Origin: a virus
IMG/VR virus record: IMGVR_UViG_3300012988_000007
Coordinates: 1 to 53,023 of that record
Direction: 5' to 3' (one strand)
DNA length: 53,023 bases
The notes under the pieces were generated by a model, which ran no database searches, was not told where the DNA came from, and saw nothing but the letters and a program-made list of their open reading frames with translations. Of this stretch, positions 41,797-50,224 are shown in pieces. Within the stretch, counting starts at the first letter, position 1, and every line of letters begins with the position of its first letter. A program made the translations under genes and the position numbers.

Positions 41797-41993
41797 TGGC
41801 TCAGTATAAAGTATTAACATATTCAATGGCGTTGGGTAATTCGGTTCTTAAAGGTGGCGACATCGTAACTGATAAGGACTACGAAGGAAACGAGGTAGAG
41901 CTTCAAACAAGAATCAAAAACGGGTTTTTGGAGCTTGTTGAAGAAAAGAAAGAGGAGGTTGTTGAGCCTCCAAAGAAAAAAGAAAAAGAGTAA
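41796..41993 (+). CDS. Hypothetical head-proximal protein (65 aa)
   Basis: Short acidic/basic mosaic with a C-terminal tail EEKKEEVVEPPKKKEKE. Follows the capsid gene immediately and precedes a terminator. May be a head connector or an assembly aid. Confidence 0.6.
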   Translation: MAQYKVLTYSMALGNSVLKGGDIVTDKDYEGNEVELQTRIKNGFLELVEEKKEEVVEPPKKKEKE

Positions 41994-41997
41994 ATTT

Positions 41998-42021
41998 AAA
42001 AAGGGGTTCGCCCCTTTTTTT
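41998..42021 (+). terminator. Intrinsic terminator after capsid genes
   Basis: AAAAAGGGG, TTCG loop, then CCCCTTTTTTT: a 4 G-C pair stem extended by A-T pairs and a long T run. Strong and lies between capsid and connector genes. Confidence 0.9.
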
Positions 42022-42029
42022 CTTAAAAC

Positions 42030-42407
42030 ATGGGGCTATTAGATCAGGCTATACAAGACGCAAAACGGTTTTCATCTGATAAAGACGGATTCGCCCAAGA
42101 TATTACTTTTATTTCTCCTTCAAATCAAACAGTAACAACCCAAGGGCTTCACAAAAAGATTTGGCTTGGTGTTGATACAGAAGGCAATAGAATAAGCTCT
42201 AAGCAATCTTATGTGTCGGTGTCAGAACTGATATTTAATGATGCTTCATATCCTATTAGAAACAATAATGGAGAGGTTAGTTTTGAAAATCACAAAGTTA
42301 ATGTAATGGATGTTACGGGGACACTTTGTTACTATATTGCCAAATATTGGATGCCAGACGAGCAAACAGGACTAATTGAAATATGCTTAGAGGATTATTA
42401 TGATTAG
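42030..42407 (+). CDS. Head-tail connector-like protein (125 aa)
   Basis: Beta-rich with acidic C-terminus (IEICLEDYYD). The order (after capsid, before a second connector) and length fit a gpFII-like joining protein. Sequence evidence is limited. Overlaps the next gene by eight bases. Confidence 0.55.
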   Translation: MGLLDQAIQDAKRFSSDKDGFAQDITFISPSNQTVTTQGLHKKIWLGVDTEGNRISSKQSYVSVSELIFNDASYPIRNNNGEVSFENHKVNVMDVTGTLCYYIAKYWMPDEQTGLIEICLEDYYD

Positions 42408-42996
42408 TTTACCAATAGGAAATCAAAAATTTGAAATCATCAGAGACCAAATAGCGATTATTTTGGTCACAGAACTAGCTAATCAATACACACTAACAAA
42501 CGACCCAAATCTGAACAATATTAAAGGGCAAGTCGAGGCTATAAATCCAGAAGACAAGACGGAACTTCCAGTAATAAATGTTTCATTTGTGAGGGGGGAT
42601 TTTGGTGATTTAAAAGCAAATGACGGGACAAACAAAGGGATATACCGTTATCACATAGATGTATATGTAAACGCTAAGACAACGCAATCCGCAAAGGGGG
42701 ATAATCTGTCAGCAATTGCATTACAGCGAATTATAGGCGTTATTAGAACCATCATAGACCACCCTATTTATAATACTTTAGGCTTTTCAAAGGGATTTAT
42801 TTGGAGAACAAAAATAAATAATATTGACATTAGGGATGAAGGCAAAAACGATGCTCTTAACTCAAGAATGGGAAGGCTTACAATGGAAGTGCAAGCAACA
42901 GAGTCAACAGATATGCCAGATGGTATATTAATAGCGGGGGCAAATACACACGTAACACTTCACGAAACAGAAAAAGGATATTATTACTCAGTATAA
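42400..42996 (+). CDS. Neck/tail-terminator-like protein (198 aa)
   Basis: Mixed protein with YRYHIDVYVNAKTTQSAKGDN and NSRMGRLTMEVQA, in the position of tail terminators (gpU/gp37). I rate this as likely by position. Cytoplasmic assembly component. Confidence 0.55.
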   Translation: MISLPIGNQKFEIIRDQIAIILVTELANQYTLTNDPNLNNIKGQVEAINPEDKTELPVINVSFVRGDFGDLKANDGTNKGIYRYHIDVYVNAKTTQSAKGDNLSAIALQRIIGVIRTIIDHPIYNTLGFSKGFIWRTKINNIDIRDEGKNDALNSRMGRLTMEVQATESTDMPDGILIAGANTHVTLHETEKGYYYSV

Positions 42997-42998
42997 TC

Positions 42999-44204
42999 AT
43001 GGCAATAAAGACACTTACACAGTTATACACAGCAATTTCTACGGCTATATTAAGCGGAGGAAGGCAAACTACAGCCTCCAATACCCGTTCTGTAATGCAG
43101 GATGTAGCAGACTCTTCTTTGAATAAAAAAGACGGTGGCTTAGTAATTGAGTCTGAAATAGGATATACGACTCAGCTAGCCCCTACGGATAATAAGGCAT
43201 TTACTACAAAGAAATACGTAGATGATTCGGTGGCTGGTAGTACTATTCCAGACGCAAACACAACAATAAAGGGCAAATCACAGCTTATTACAGACGCAGA
43301 GCTAGACAGTGCAACTCCTTCGGACAACTCGGCCTCAATCCCAAGCTTCATAAACAAGGTTTTAGACTTGAGAGGTGTCGTTAATTTCTGGAAAAGAGTA
43401 ATGTCTGTTTTTTATACTAAAACATATACAGATGATAATTTTGTAGACATATATAGCTCTTCGTTGTTTGTTTATGCAGACAATTCGGGTTCTGGAAATG
43501 CTTATGTTGGAACTAATTCAAAATTTATAGCAGGGTCGCCTAGCATATTTATGTTGGGGTTTTCTGATACTGCAGGCTACCTTCCTACAGGTACTGCTAC
43601 ATTAAATCTAAATGGGGCGGGCGCATTACCATTGCTCGCAGAGGATGGGACTAATTTAGTTAGTGGACAAATAATAGCAAGGACATACCCTGTTGTGTCC
43701 GATGATGTAGCGTTTTATGTTCAAGGAGTAAGAAGTTCCTCTGGTGGCGGTATATCAGATGCCCCAAACAATTCGAATGCTTATGTTAGGTCTGGTTTGG
43801 CGTGGGTTGTTGGGTATACTAAATCTGATGTTGATACATTGCTTTCTGACAAACAAAATGCATTAGGCTTTACACCAGAAGATAGCGCAAATAAAAGCAC
43901 AAGTACAGGAGATAGCGCAAGCTCTGTAAAATTTCCTGTATGGTCGGCTATAGTGTCTTATTTTACGTCTGCTCAAATAAAAAGCATTTTAGGAATTACA
44001 ACTTTAAGCGGAAATAACACTGGCGATCAGGACTTAAGTACATTAGCTCCAAAATCGTCACCTAATTTAACTGGCACACCAACGGCACCAACAGCACCAA
44101 GCGGGGATAATACCTCTACAATAGCTAATACAAAGTTTGTTCAGCAAGAAATTGCAACGCATAACACACTCTATGATATGTATAACTATAGAAATTTCAC
44201 ATAA
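42999..44204 (+). CDS. Tail fibre-like protein (401 aa)
   Basis: The C-terminal region carries fibre-type text such as SPNLTGTPTAPTAPSGDNTS, then IANTKFVQQEIA, seen in many phage tail fibres. The N-terminus is a helix (LTQLYTAISTAILSGGRQ). Between is a beta, glycine-rich shaft. Probably forms the trimer that recognises the host. No chaperone gene is evident nearby. Confidence 0.7.
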   Translation: MAIKTLTQLYTAISTAILSGGRQTTASNTRSVMQDVADSSLNKKDGGLVIESEIGYTTQLAPTDNKAFTTKKYVDDSVAGSTIPDANTTIKGKSQLITDAELDSATPSDNSASIPSFINKVLDLRGVVNFWKRVMSVFYTKTYTDDNFVDIYSSSLFVYADNSGSGNAYVGTNSKFIAGSPSIFMLGFSDTAGYLPTGTATLNLNGAGALPLLAEDGTNLVSGQIIARTYPVVSDDVAFYVQGVRSSSGGGISDAPNNSNAYVRSGLAWVVGYTKSDVDTLLSDKQNALGFTPEDSANKSTSTGDSASSVKFPVWSAIVSYFTSAQIKSILGITTLSGNNTGDQDLSTLAPKSSPNLTGTPTAPTAPSGDNTSTIANTKFVQQEIATHNTLYDMYNYRNFT

Positions 44205-44210
44205 AATAAT

Positions 44211-44906
44211 ATGAGATCACCACAGTTCACACGGCAGGTAATAAACAGGAATGTCACAATGACGGCTGCTAATGCAGCTCGTGACGGTAGCGGAACCTTA
44301 AGCACATTACTCAATGTTCCTTTTATTACAGGATCAGCAACAGCAGACAATACTACTGATAAAATAACAGTAGCTTCATGGTCAAGGCTTTCAAACCTTG
44401 ACAAACAGGCCCATTTTGATGGCGACCGTGTGCGATTTGTAAGCGGAACCATGCCCACAGGCATAACGTCGAATACTGATTATATCATGAATAATCAAGC
44501 TTATGATTCAGTTAACGATATCATGGTGTTTGAAATATTGGATGCTACTACGTTAGCGCAGGTAACGTTTACGACAAACGGATCTGCTTTGGTTATTGGG
44601 CTATATACAACTGTAAGAATAGAAGGTATCAGGTTTATATCCTCTCAGGCTACGGCAGCAGCTAGCTCGGCAATGGTAGTCCGAACCTTTATATCTGACA
44701 ATCAAGGAGCCAACCCCGCAATATTAGACGAATCTTCCTTTGCCACGTTGACTCCTAGTACTACAGCGGTGGGACAAAAAGTTGATATAGTATTTTATAA
44801 CGCATTATTAATATCCTCTGGACAAATATTGTCAGTAGCAAAGTCTGTTCATGCTGGTTCTCAGGATAATGTTACTGCATTATTGATTAACGCAAGCATA
44901 TATTAA
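44211..44906 (+). CDS. Hypothetical beta-rich, fibre-associated protein (231 aa)
   Basis: A Ser/Thr/Ala-rich beta protein six bases after the fibre gene, without enzyme motif. It resembles a tail fibre tip or a host-surface interaction domain. Order and composition only. Confidence 0.5.
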   Translation: MRSPQFTRQVINRNVTMTAANAARDGSGTLSTLLNVPFITGSATADNTTDKITVASWSRLSNLDKQAHFDGDRVRFVSGTMPTGITSNTDYIMNNQAYDSVNDIMVFEILDATTLAQVTFTTNGSALVIGLYTTVRIEGIRFISSQATAAASSAMVVRTFISDNQGANPAILDESSFATLTPSTTAVGQKVDIVFYNALLISSGQILSVAKSVHAGSQDNVTALLINASIY

Positions 44907-44907
44907 T

Positions 44908-45696
44908 ATGCAAGGATTTGCCGTAAAATATACGGGTGATTTACTGTTTTCCAAATACGAAAAGTCGATACTTTCTGTAGGGGCAAAATGGTGGGACTTG
45001 CAACACAAAGAAGCTACTTATAATCTTCTTGGAGAAATTGCAGGCGCTGGAATTTACGACGCGATAAAAGAGGTGTTCCTTTTCCCTACGAATAATAATG
45101 CAGGAAATTTCATAGGACTATTGGGAAAGTGCACAGTTATTAACTCTGGTGCAGGAACTGTAGTTTTTACGCGCAAGGGTTATATTCCTGGTAGCTGGAT
45201 AGAGACTAATGTGAAAGGAGGGAATAGCATTGGACGGAAGAGAGGAATTATTGTTAGTATGTCAGATGTCTCTAATTCGCATACTAATTCTGGCGTTATT
45301 GGGAATAATCCTAGTGTGGCAGGTTCTGGTAATGCTATAGCATTATATACGGGAAACGCCTATTATCTTCAAGATGGTTCCGATTTTACTGGAAGTAGCG
45401 AGCTATGCTTTAGGAAAAATCACAAAAACGGGATTTATTCTGTAAACAGAATAGATGATGATAGGGTTGTGATTTCGGCACAGGGAGCACACAAAGATTA
45501 TGTGCACGCCATATCTGCAGTGGTGGGGCCATATAATTATGTTATTGGAACAATACCACTAGCAGGGACTACCATGAACAATATGACGTGTAATCTAGCA
45601 GCGTTCACAGAGGGATTAGATAAGCTTGCTTTTCTTACGTTTCAACAGATGTTAAAACGGTGGCTTATTGCTACCAATAGATATTCTTACAATTAA
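44908..45696 (+). CDS. Hypothetical fibre-associated protein (262 aa)
   Basis: Gly/Asn-rich beta protein (VIGNNPSVAGSGNAIALYTG, then DGSDFTGSSELCFRK). Likely receptor-binding or fibre tip; position among fibres. Not recognised. Confidence 0.5.
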   Translation: MQGFAVKYTGDLLFSKYEKSILSVGAKWWDLQHKEATYNLLGEIAGAGIYDAIKEVFLFPTNNNAGNFIGLLGKCTVINSGAGTVVFTRKGYIPGSWIETNVKGGNSIGRKRGIIVSMSDVSNSHTNSGVIGNNPSVAGSGNAIALYTGNAYYLQDGSDFTGSSELCFRKNHKNGIYSVNRIDDDRVVISAQGAHKDYVHAISAVVGPYNYVIGTIPLAGTTMNNMTCNLAAFTEGLDKLAFLTFQQMLKRWLIATNRYSYN

Positions 45697-45707
45697 ACAT
45701 AAAAAAA

Positions 45708-45992
45708 ATGTACACAATAGATTTAAATTTCATCCCAATTTTAGAAAACGGTACAAGTGCAGGCGAAACAGCAGCATCTTACTTATCTAGGAACATTAAA
45801 ATGTTGAAAATAACCAATTCTGATATGGTTAAGAAATTATATTCAATTTCTAAGATGCTAGACAATAATGATGGGGTTTTGAACATTGAAGAGGAAAATA
45901 TGTACAACCAGTTATTGGAATATCTACTATCTTTAGACACCGAGTCCGTTGGTTATAAGGGTCAGATACTTGACAGAGTAACGATATCATAA
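45708..45992 (+). CDS. Hypothetical protein (94 aa)
   Basis: Small acidic helical protein between fibres and the patatin-like gene. The middle carries SAGETAASYLSRNIKMLK-like helical text. Function unknown. Confidence 0.55.
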   Translation: MYTIDLNFIPILENGTSAGETAASYLSRNIKMLKITNSDMVKKLYSISKMLDNNDGVLNIEEENMYNQLLEYLLSLDTESVGYKGQILDRVTIS

Positions 45993-45996
45993 ATTA

Positions 45997-46941
45997 ATGA
46001 AAGCAGTAGTAATAGGTGGAGGTGGTGCTTTTGGGGCAATAACAATAGGTAATGCATCTAAATTAGACAAGGATTACGACTATGTTTTAGGGGTAAGCAC
46101 TGGCGCTATTATGTCCGTCCTGTTTGCTTTGAAAAAATGGGACAAACTAAAAGAAGCCTATACTACCAGCAAAAACGATTATATATATAATATCTACCCA
46201 TTCAATAAAAAGGGTGATCTTAAGATATATCTTGCGGTTTGGCGATCAATTATGGGCTATGTATCTATTGGGGAAATGAAACCTATTCTTGCTCTAGTTA
46301 GAAAATGGCTTTCTGAGGACGACTATTTAGAATTAAAAGATAGTGGCAAGACCGTTATTATAGCATTGCTTAACGTCACTACAGGACGAGTAGAATATAA
46401 GTATAGTAACGATCATGATTACTGGGAATTCACTGAGTATATCGCTGCTGCTTCTTGCCCCGAGCTTCTTGGGAACCTATGGAATATAAACGGATGGGAA
46501 TACGCAGACAGTGGCCTAGCTACTTTGGTACCTATCGTAAAAGCTACTAAATTACCAGTTGATGATATCGACATTTACATACATAGGGAATTTAAGAGGG
46601 ACGTAAAAAACTCTCAGATACTTGACATGAAGGTAGGCGCATTGCCAAGGCTGTTTATGTTCTCAATGCGTATTATTAAAGCTATATTTAGGTATATATT
46701 AATACAGCGTGAAAACCTAGAATATAAAGAGCAAAGAGAAGGTATTCTGAGGGCATTAATTAAGGGGAAAAAAGTAACATGCTATTATCTTGATTCGATG
46801 TTTAGGAAACATAACGCTATGGTTATGGATTCTAAGATTATGAAAAGTATGTATGATTATGGATTTAGAAACGGAATGAATAAATTTGAGTATAATTTAG
46901 AAAATTGGGAAGGATTGTTTGATCCACAAGATGACGAATAG
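45997..46941 (+). CDS. Patatin-like phospholipase (314 aa)
   Basis: The N-terminus has GGGGAFG (7-13), a patatin oxyanion-like loop; GVSTG (32-36) carries nucleophile Ser34; and DSG at 171-173 supplies the dyad aspartate, in place of DG[GA]. These are the patatin catalytic parts in the right order. Patatins hydrolyse membrane phospholipids. The gene is between fibre genes and a holin-like gene, suggesting help in lysis or in penetrating the envelope. Confidence 0.8.
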   Translation: MKAVVIGGGGAFGAITIGNASKLDKDYDYVLGVSTGAIMSVLFALKKWDKLKEAYTTSKNDYIYNIYPFNKKGDLKIYLAVWRSIMGYVSIGEMKPILALVRKWLSEDDYLELKDSGKTVIIALLNVTTGRVEYKYSNDHDYWEFTEYIAAASCPELLGNLWNINGWEYADSGLATLVPIVKATKLPVDDIDIYIHREFKRDVKNSQILDMKVGALPRLFMFSMRIIKAIFRYILIQRENLEYKEQREGILRALIKGKKVTCYYLDSMFRKHNAMVMDSKIMKSMYDYGFRNGMNKFEYNLENWEGLFDPQDDE

Positions 46942-46943
46942 TT

Positions 46944-47183
46944 ATGACACATAAAAAACATATATTTGATTGGCTTACGCTTAAGTTTACTCTGTTTGTA
47001 GGATGGGCTACTACATCTCTTATTACGGCTTATGACACTGTTAAAAGTGGCATGGTTAGCGCAGAGGATACAGTTCATTTATTTACTCGTTATGCGGGGT
47101 ATTTAGGGACTATTATAGGGGTTGCTACAATATTTATTCGGTTCTTTCGTACTGTGAAAAACAAAGGCGCAAACGGGGATTGA
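46944..47183 (+). CDS. Holin-like membrane protein (79 aa)
   Basis: Two hydrophobic segments (about 13-30 and 48-67) with a short polar loop and a charged tail (RTVKNKGANGD). The small size and place after the patatin-like gene suggest a holin. A second holin-like protein exists at 52755, so the division of work is unclear. Confidence 0.6.
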   Translation: MTHKKHIFDWLTLKFTLFVGWATTSLITAYDTVKSGMVSAEDTVHLFTRYAGYLGTIIGVATIFIRFFRTVKNKGANGD

Positions 47184-47190
47184 TTGCGCC
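47170..47190 (-). terminator. Leftward terminator
   Basis: Stem GGCGCAA/TTGCGCC, perfect 7 bp, spans about 47166-47190. Read leftward it is followed by TTTGTTTTT, so it terminates the leftward accessory operon; it overlaps the holin-like gene end. Confidence 0.7.
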
Positions 47191-47198
47191 TATAATGG

Positions 47199-47330
47199 TT
47201 AAATATACTTTAGCAAGTCTCTTATTTTGTTTTTCAAATCTGCTGCCAAAATATAATCTTGGTCTTTCATTGCAAACTTAAGAGCCTTGTTTAATTGCTT
47301 AATCCCTTCAATTGCTTCTGATGCTGTCAT
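47199..47330 (-). CDS. UVR-motif-like microprotein (43 aa)
   Basis: Read leftward, the 43-codon frame starts MTASEAIEGIKQLNKALKFA and has AMKDQDYILAADLKNKIRDL, which looks like the helix pair of the UvrB/UvrC UVR domain. Last gene of the leftward operon. Such a minimal UVR helix pair could bind a partner protein; this is a guess. Confidence 0.55.
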   Translation of the reverse strand: MTASEAIEGIKQLNKALKFAMKDQDYILAADLKNKIRDLLKYI

Positions 47331-47360
47331 CTTTATACTGGTTCTTTAAGGCGCCAAAGC

Positions 47361-47642
47361 CTATTTATTAAACATTGATTCAAAAATTTCATTTGCCTTT
47401 TCTGTACTACAACAGGCCTCTTTCATTATTATACTTATACAAGAACTTTTAAAAGTATCTTTATATTCAGATAAATACACTGGTCTAAACCATTCTGTAT
47501 TTTGCAACCATTCACAAGGTATTTCTTTCCCCCCACCAAAAGAAGCCCTATGTTTCCCTTCTCCAAACAAAGTGATCTGTGATCCAATTGGATAATTAGG
47601 AAACTCTTTTAACGTAATATAATATACTATTTCTTCTTCCAT
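47361..47642 (-). CDS. Hypothetical protein (93 aa)
   Basis: I take ATG at 47642 (MEEEIVYYITLKEFPNYP). Beta-rich first half with GSQITLFGEGKHR, then a Cys-containing helix. Not recognised. Nearly abuts the next leftward gene. Confidence 0.6.
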   Translation of the reverse strand: MEEEIVYYITLKEFPNYPIGSQITLFGEGKHRASFGGGKEIPCEWLQNTEWFRPVYLSEYKDTFKSSCISIIMKEACCSTEKANEIFESMFNK

Positions 47643-47644
47643 TA

Positions 47645-47800
47645 TCAACCATTTTTATACCTCCAATGTGTTACTTCTGCAAATGGTAGATTATCATCAT
47701 CGATATTATGAATTGATCCATCATCGAAAAGTATTTCTATTTGACCTTCGTTAGGAATCTTTTCTGTCCCAAATCTTATCCATTCATTGTTTGCTTCCAT
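47645..47800 (-). CDS. DUF551-like small protein (51 aa)
   Basis: The 51-residue protein reads MEANNEWIRFGTEKIPNEGQ and ends AEVTHWRYKNG, with the Trp at the start and VTHW at the end as in DUF551 phage proteins. Function of that family is unknown. Confidence 0.65.
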   Translation of the reverse strand: MEANNEWIRFGTEKIPNEGQIEILFDDGSIHNIDDDNLPFAEVTHWRYKNG

Positions 47801-47801
47801 C

Positions 47802-47936
47802 CTAAATTCGTGCTAAATACCTATACATTTCATCTATACTCGCGAGTCTTATCTCTTCATCATCTGCTAAATTCCAAACGGTCAAATACCTAGTTATGCA
47901 TCCTTGCCATACTATTATATCGTCAATGTCGTACAT
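47802..47936 (-). CDS. Hypothetical small protein (44 aa)
   Basis: MYDIDDIIVWQGCITRYLTV starts a 44-codon frame that overlaps the upstream gene by 14 bases and stops just before the next one. Acidic and partly helical. Function unknown. Confidence 0.5.
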   Translation of the reverse strand: MYDIDDIIVWQGCITRYLTVWNLADDEEIRLASIDEMYRYLARI

Positions 47937-48231
47937 CCGTATTATATCCTACGTTAAACTTTATTTCATCCGACCACCTAACTAGTATCGTACCTTTGCT
48001 TTTGTTACTATAATCAAGCCTAAACTCTTTGATGTACTCACCGTATTGAATACAACTAACACGCTCGGAGAAGAACTGATAAAAAGACTCTTTAGTATCA
48101 AAGATAAATCCTCGATCTGATAGTTTAACTCTAACAGTGTCCTCGATGTCTCTGTAGAATTTGGATACTTGCGACCTTATAGTCTTGTTTATATGATCTT
48201 GCATTTGTGGCAAGATTTCTAGTTCGCTCAT
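47923..48231 (-). CDS. Hypothetical protein (102 aa)
   Basis: Basic/acidic mosaic, helical N-terminus (QMQDHINKTIRSQVSKFYRD) and strands later. Part of the leftward operon from the BRO-N-like gene. Not recognised. Confidence 0.6.
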   Translation of the reverse strand: MSELEILPQMQDHINKTIRSQVSKFYRDIEDTVRVKLSDRGFIFDTKESFYQFFSERVSCIQYGEYIKEFRLDYSNKSKGTILVRWSDEIKFNVGYNTDVRH

Positions 48232-48233
48232 TA

Positions 48234-48434
48234 CTATTTATTTATTGAATACGTAAACCCAGAAGACTTTATTCGATCTTTTATTTCGTCTGTCACCATT
48301 TCTTTAACTGATGATCCAAATATAATATGAAACCCTAAATCTTGGTGTCTATGAATAACAGAAACAGAAAGTCTAGGAAATTGCTTGTGCATTAAATAAG
48401 AATGCATTGATGCTAATTGTTCTTGAATGTTCAT
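48234..48434 (-). CDS. Hypothetical protein (66 aa)
   Basis: Small basic protein with His/Arg-rich middle (SVIHRHQDLGFHIIFGSS). Two bases from its neighbour. Function unknown. Confidence 0.6.
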   Translation of the reverse strand: MNIQEQLASMHSYLMHKQFPRLSVSVIHRHQDLGFHIIFGSSVKEMVTDEIKDRIKSSGFTYSINK

Positions 48435-48444
48435 TAGTTTTTAT

Positions 48445-48708
48445 TTAAAAGTTTTCTGATGCCGTCAACGCTTCAATATTTAAATGCCTAGGACAGTTAG
48501 AGTTTAGTCCACCAGTTAAATCTATGCTTTTATTACACCATCTAACTTTCCCTTGTGGCTCATATATGTCTTGCTTGAAGTGAGCGCAAGTTATACAGCT
48601 TCTAGTTTTTGAATTAAAAAAGCATTTGGCTTCATGCTTTTTCATGTAAGCCTTAGTTTGAACCACTTTATTGCAGTGATCGCATTTATAACAAGTTACT
48701 TCTTTCAT
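48445..48708 (-). CDS. Zinc-finger-like protein (87 aa)
   Basis: CYKCDHCNKVVQTKAYMKKH fits a C2H2-type finger, and CITCAHFKQDIYEP plus later CNKS/NCPRH suggest a second metal site. Likely a DNA- or protein-binding regulator. Overlaps the BRO-N-like gene by four bases. Confidence 0.7.
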   Translation of the reverse strand: MKEVTCYKCDHCNKVVQTKAYMKKHEAKCFFNSKTRSCITCAHFKQDIYEPQGKVRWCNKSIDLTGGLNSNCPRHLNIEALTASENF

Positions 48709-49454
48709 TTCCCTAGTTTTTTAATATCAATTCCTAAAGATAACAACGCATTGAACGAATGAGCTAATGACTTGTGAAGCTCCGTTTTTTTAATCTGATC
48801 CAAGCCTATGCCACTAGCCCAAATGTCCTCTATTACGGCCTCTGTAGCCTCTAAATGTGGGGCGTACTTACGTAGTACCTCTTTGGCGGATTCTTTTGAT
48901 TTATAGACAGCCTTTATGCTTTTAGCATCCAATCCTACAACCAATAAATGTAAGTCATTCCAGAATTTAGAATAGGCCTCTGGGTCTTTGGTTTTGCTTA
49001 GTATGCTGTTTGATTTCTTAGCTAATTCAAGCTGTTTGTTCCGCTCGGTGAATATTGCCATTGGGTTATTAGATGCAATGGAATAGGTGCCAGTTTTACG
49101 AATGCTTGGAAGTACTTCGTTTGCTAACCAGTCACGGGTTTTTATTCCGATAGATTTACGGCTTTGCATTACAAGTTTCCAGAATCCAGACTCAGTAAGA
49201 AATATTACCTCACCTGCTCTTTGACCGATTGATTTCAAATCACTCAGTTGTTCAAATAATTCACGATCATTCTTTTTGGTGAACTTAACGAAGTCTTTGC
49301 CGTCTACAAGATCGTAATTTCTAAGTACATCACCACGACCTTTATATCCAAGCTCTTTCAGCACTTGACTAGCAAGGAATATACGCCCGTTGTTTGATTC
49401 CCAATAAAAGTAGGCTTGTCCTAATTCGTTGTTTGTTATTAACCCGTGCTCCAT
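48705..49454 (-). CDS. BRO-N antirepressor-like protein (249 aa)
   Basis: ATG at 49454 (MEHGLITNNELGQAYFYWES) is preferred; it is five bases after a TATCTTTG box. LASQVLKELGYKGRGDVLR and EVIFLTESGFWKLVMQSRKS, then RDWLANEVLPSIRKTG match BRO-N domains of phage antirepressors. The C-terminal half is helical and different from known KilAC partners. Such proteins counteract repressors or mark DNA damage response. Confidence 0.85.
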   Translation of the reverse strand: MEHGLITNNELGQAYFYWESNNGRIFLASQVLKELGYKGRGDVLRNYDLVDGKDFVKFTKKNDRELFEQLSDLKSIGQRAGEVIFLTESGFWKLVMQSRKSIGIKTRDWLANEVLPSIRKTGTYSIASNNPMAIFTERNKQLELAKKSNSILSKTKDPEAYSKFWNDLHLLVVGLDAKSIKAVYKSKESAKEVLRKYAPHLEATEAVIEDIWASGIGLDQIKKTELHKSLAHSFNALLSLGIDIKKLGK

Positions 49455-49458
49455 AATA

Positions 49459-49466
49459 CAAAGATA
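49459..49466 (-). promoter_or_regulatory. Leftward promoter (TATCTTTG)
   Basis: TAnnTTTG read leftward, with TTTTG about 18-19 bp further upstream. Drives the antirepressor operon. Confidence 0.7.
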
Positions 49467-49550
49467 ACAACTAAAACGTAAAAACAAAACAGTACGAATA
49501 CTTTTTTACTTTACCCAGTCGTTATCTTTATTAGCTCTTGCATGTTGATT

Positions 49551-49760
49551 CTAGTTAAACCTTGTTTTTTCTGCTATCATTCTGTTCCATAAGTCTTCGT
49601 GCTTTGAAATCGAACTGAACATAGAGATCGATTGCTTTATTTTAAATTCTCTTTTGATCAGACCAAAAAAATAAGACTTTTGAACTGTCAGGATATATAT
49701 GTTTTCGTAACTATCTCCAAAGAAATTAATGTTGTCGTATTTGTAGCTAAGTAATATCAT
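49551..49760 (-). CDS. Hypothetical protein (69 aa)
   Basis: Short, basic and beta-rich leftward protein (VQKSYFFGLIKREFKIKQS). It lies upstream of the antirepressor promoter. Not recognised. Confidence 0.55.
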   Translation of the reverse strand: MILLSYKYDNINFFGDSYENIYILTVQKSYFFGLIKREFKIKQSISMFSSISKHEDLWNRMIAEKTRFN

Positions 49761-49775
49761 GTTTCTATCGTTTAT

Positions 49776-49982
49776 TTACTCGTTGTTATTTTTCTTCCAG
49801 TCACCATCAGCGTCAATATGATTAGGAGGCCAACCCCTAAAAGACACCATTATCATTCTTAGTATACGACCAAAAAATATATTTAGTCCATTGACCAAGA
49901 AATAAAGAACCATTGATATCATCGAAAAGCATCCAACGAAGACCCAAAAACCGCTAACTGCAAATTTAAGTATCTCTAACAT
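49776..49982 (-). CDS. Membrane protein (68 aa)
   Basis: Two hydrophobic spans (about 5-30 and 35-50, MLEILKFAVSGFWVFVGCFS at the start), then a charged C-terminus (DADGDWKKNNNE). Function unknown. Confidence 0.6.
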   Translation of the reverse strand: MLEILKFAVSGFWVFVGCFSMISMVLYFLVNGLNIFFGRILRMIMVSFRGWPPNHIDADGDWKKNNNE

Positions 49983-49993
49983 TATATTGTTGT

Positions 49994-50224
49994 TTAAGTG
50001 TTATTTATAATCTGATTATCCCAAGTTATCCAATCGAAGATGTCCCAGTCTATTTCTTGCAACTCCTTTATTCTCGCTTGTACGTTTTCTTTTAGCTGGT
50101 TAATAGCCTGTTCTTTGTTTGATCCGTATCCCTCAATACGAATATCGGAATTACTATCATCTAATCTTGCCTCAAATGATTGCCTTTTTTATTTACCGTC
50201 ATTGTGTATTTGTAATCTTAACAT
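49994..50224 (-). pseudogene. Small gene with in-frame TAA
   Basis: Read leftward: MLRLQIHNDGK, TAA (50189-50191), then KRQSFEARLDDSNSDIRI continuing 65 codons to a second TAA. The continuation is coherent helical coding with no start of its own. One codon change (for example AAA or GAA) would give a full 76-residue protein. Probably a recent nonsense mutation or an assembly error in AAATAAAAAAGG. Confidence 0.6.

Noticed and set aside
4863-50224. Genome-wide stop codon recoding (TAG or TAA read as sense)
   Set aside because: Large structural and replication genes are full-length in the standard code and end in TAA, TAG and TGA. Only two small genes have internal stops, and the codons differ.
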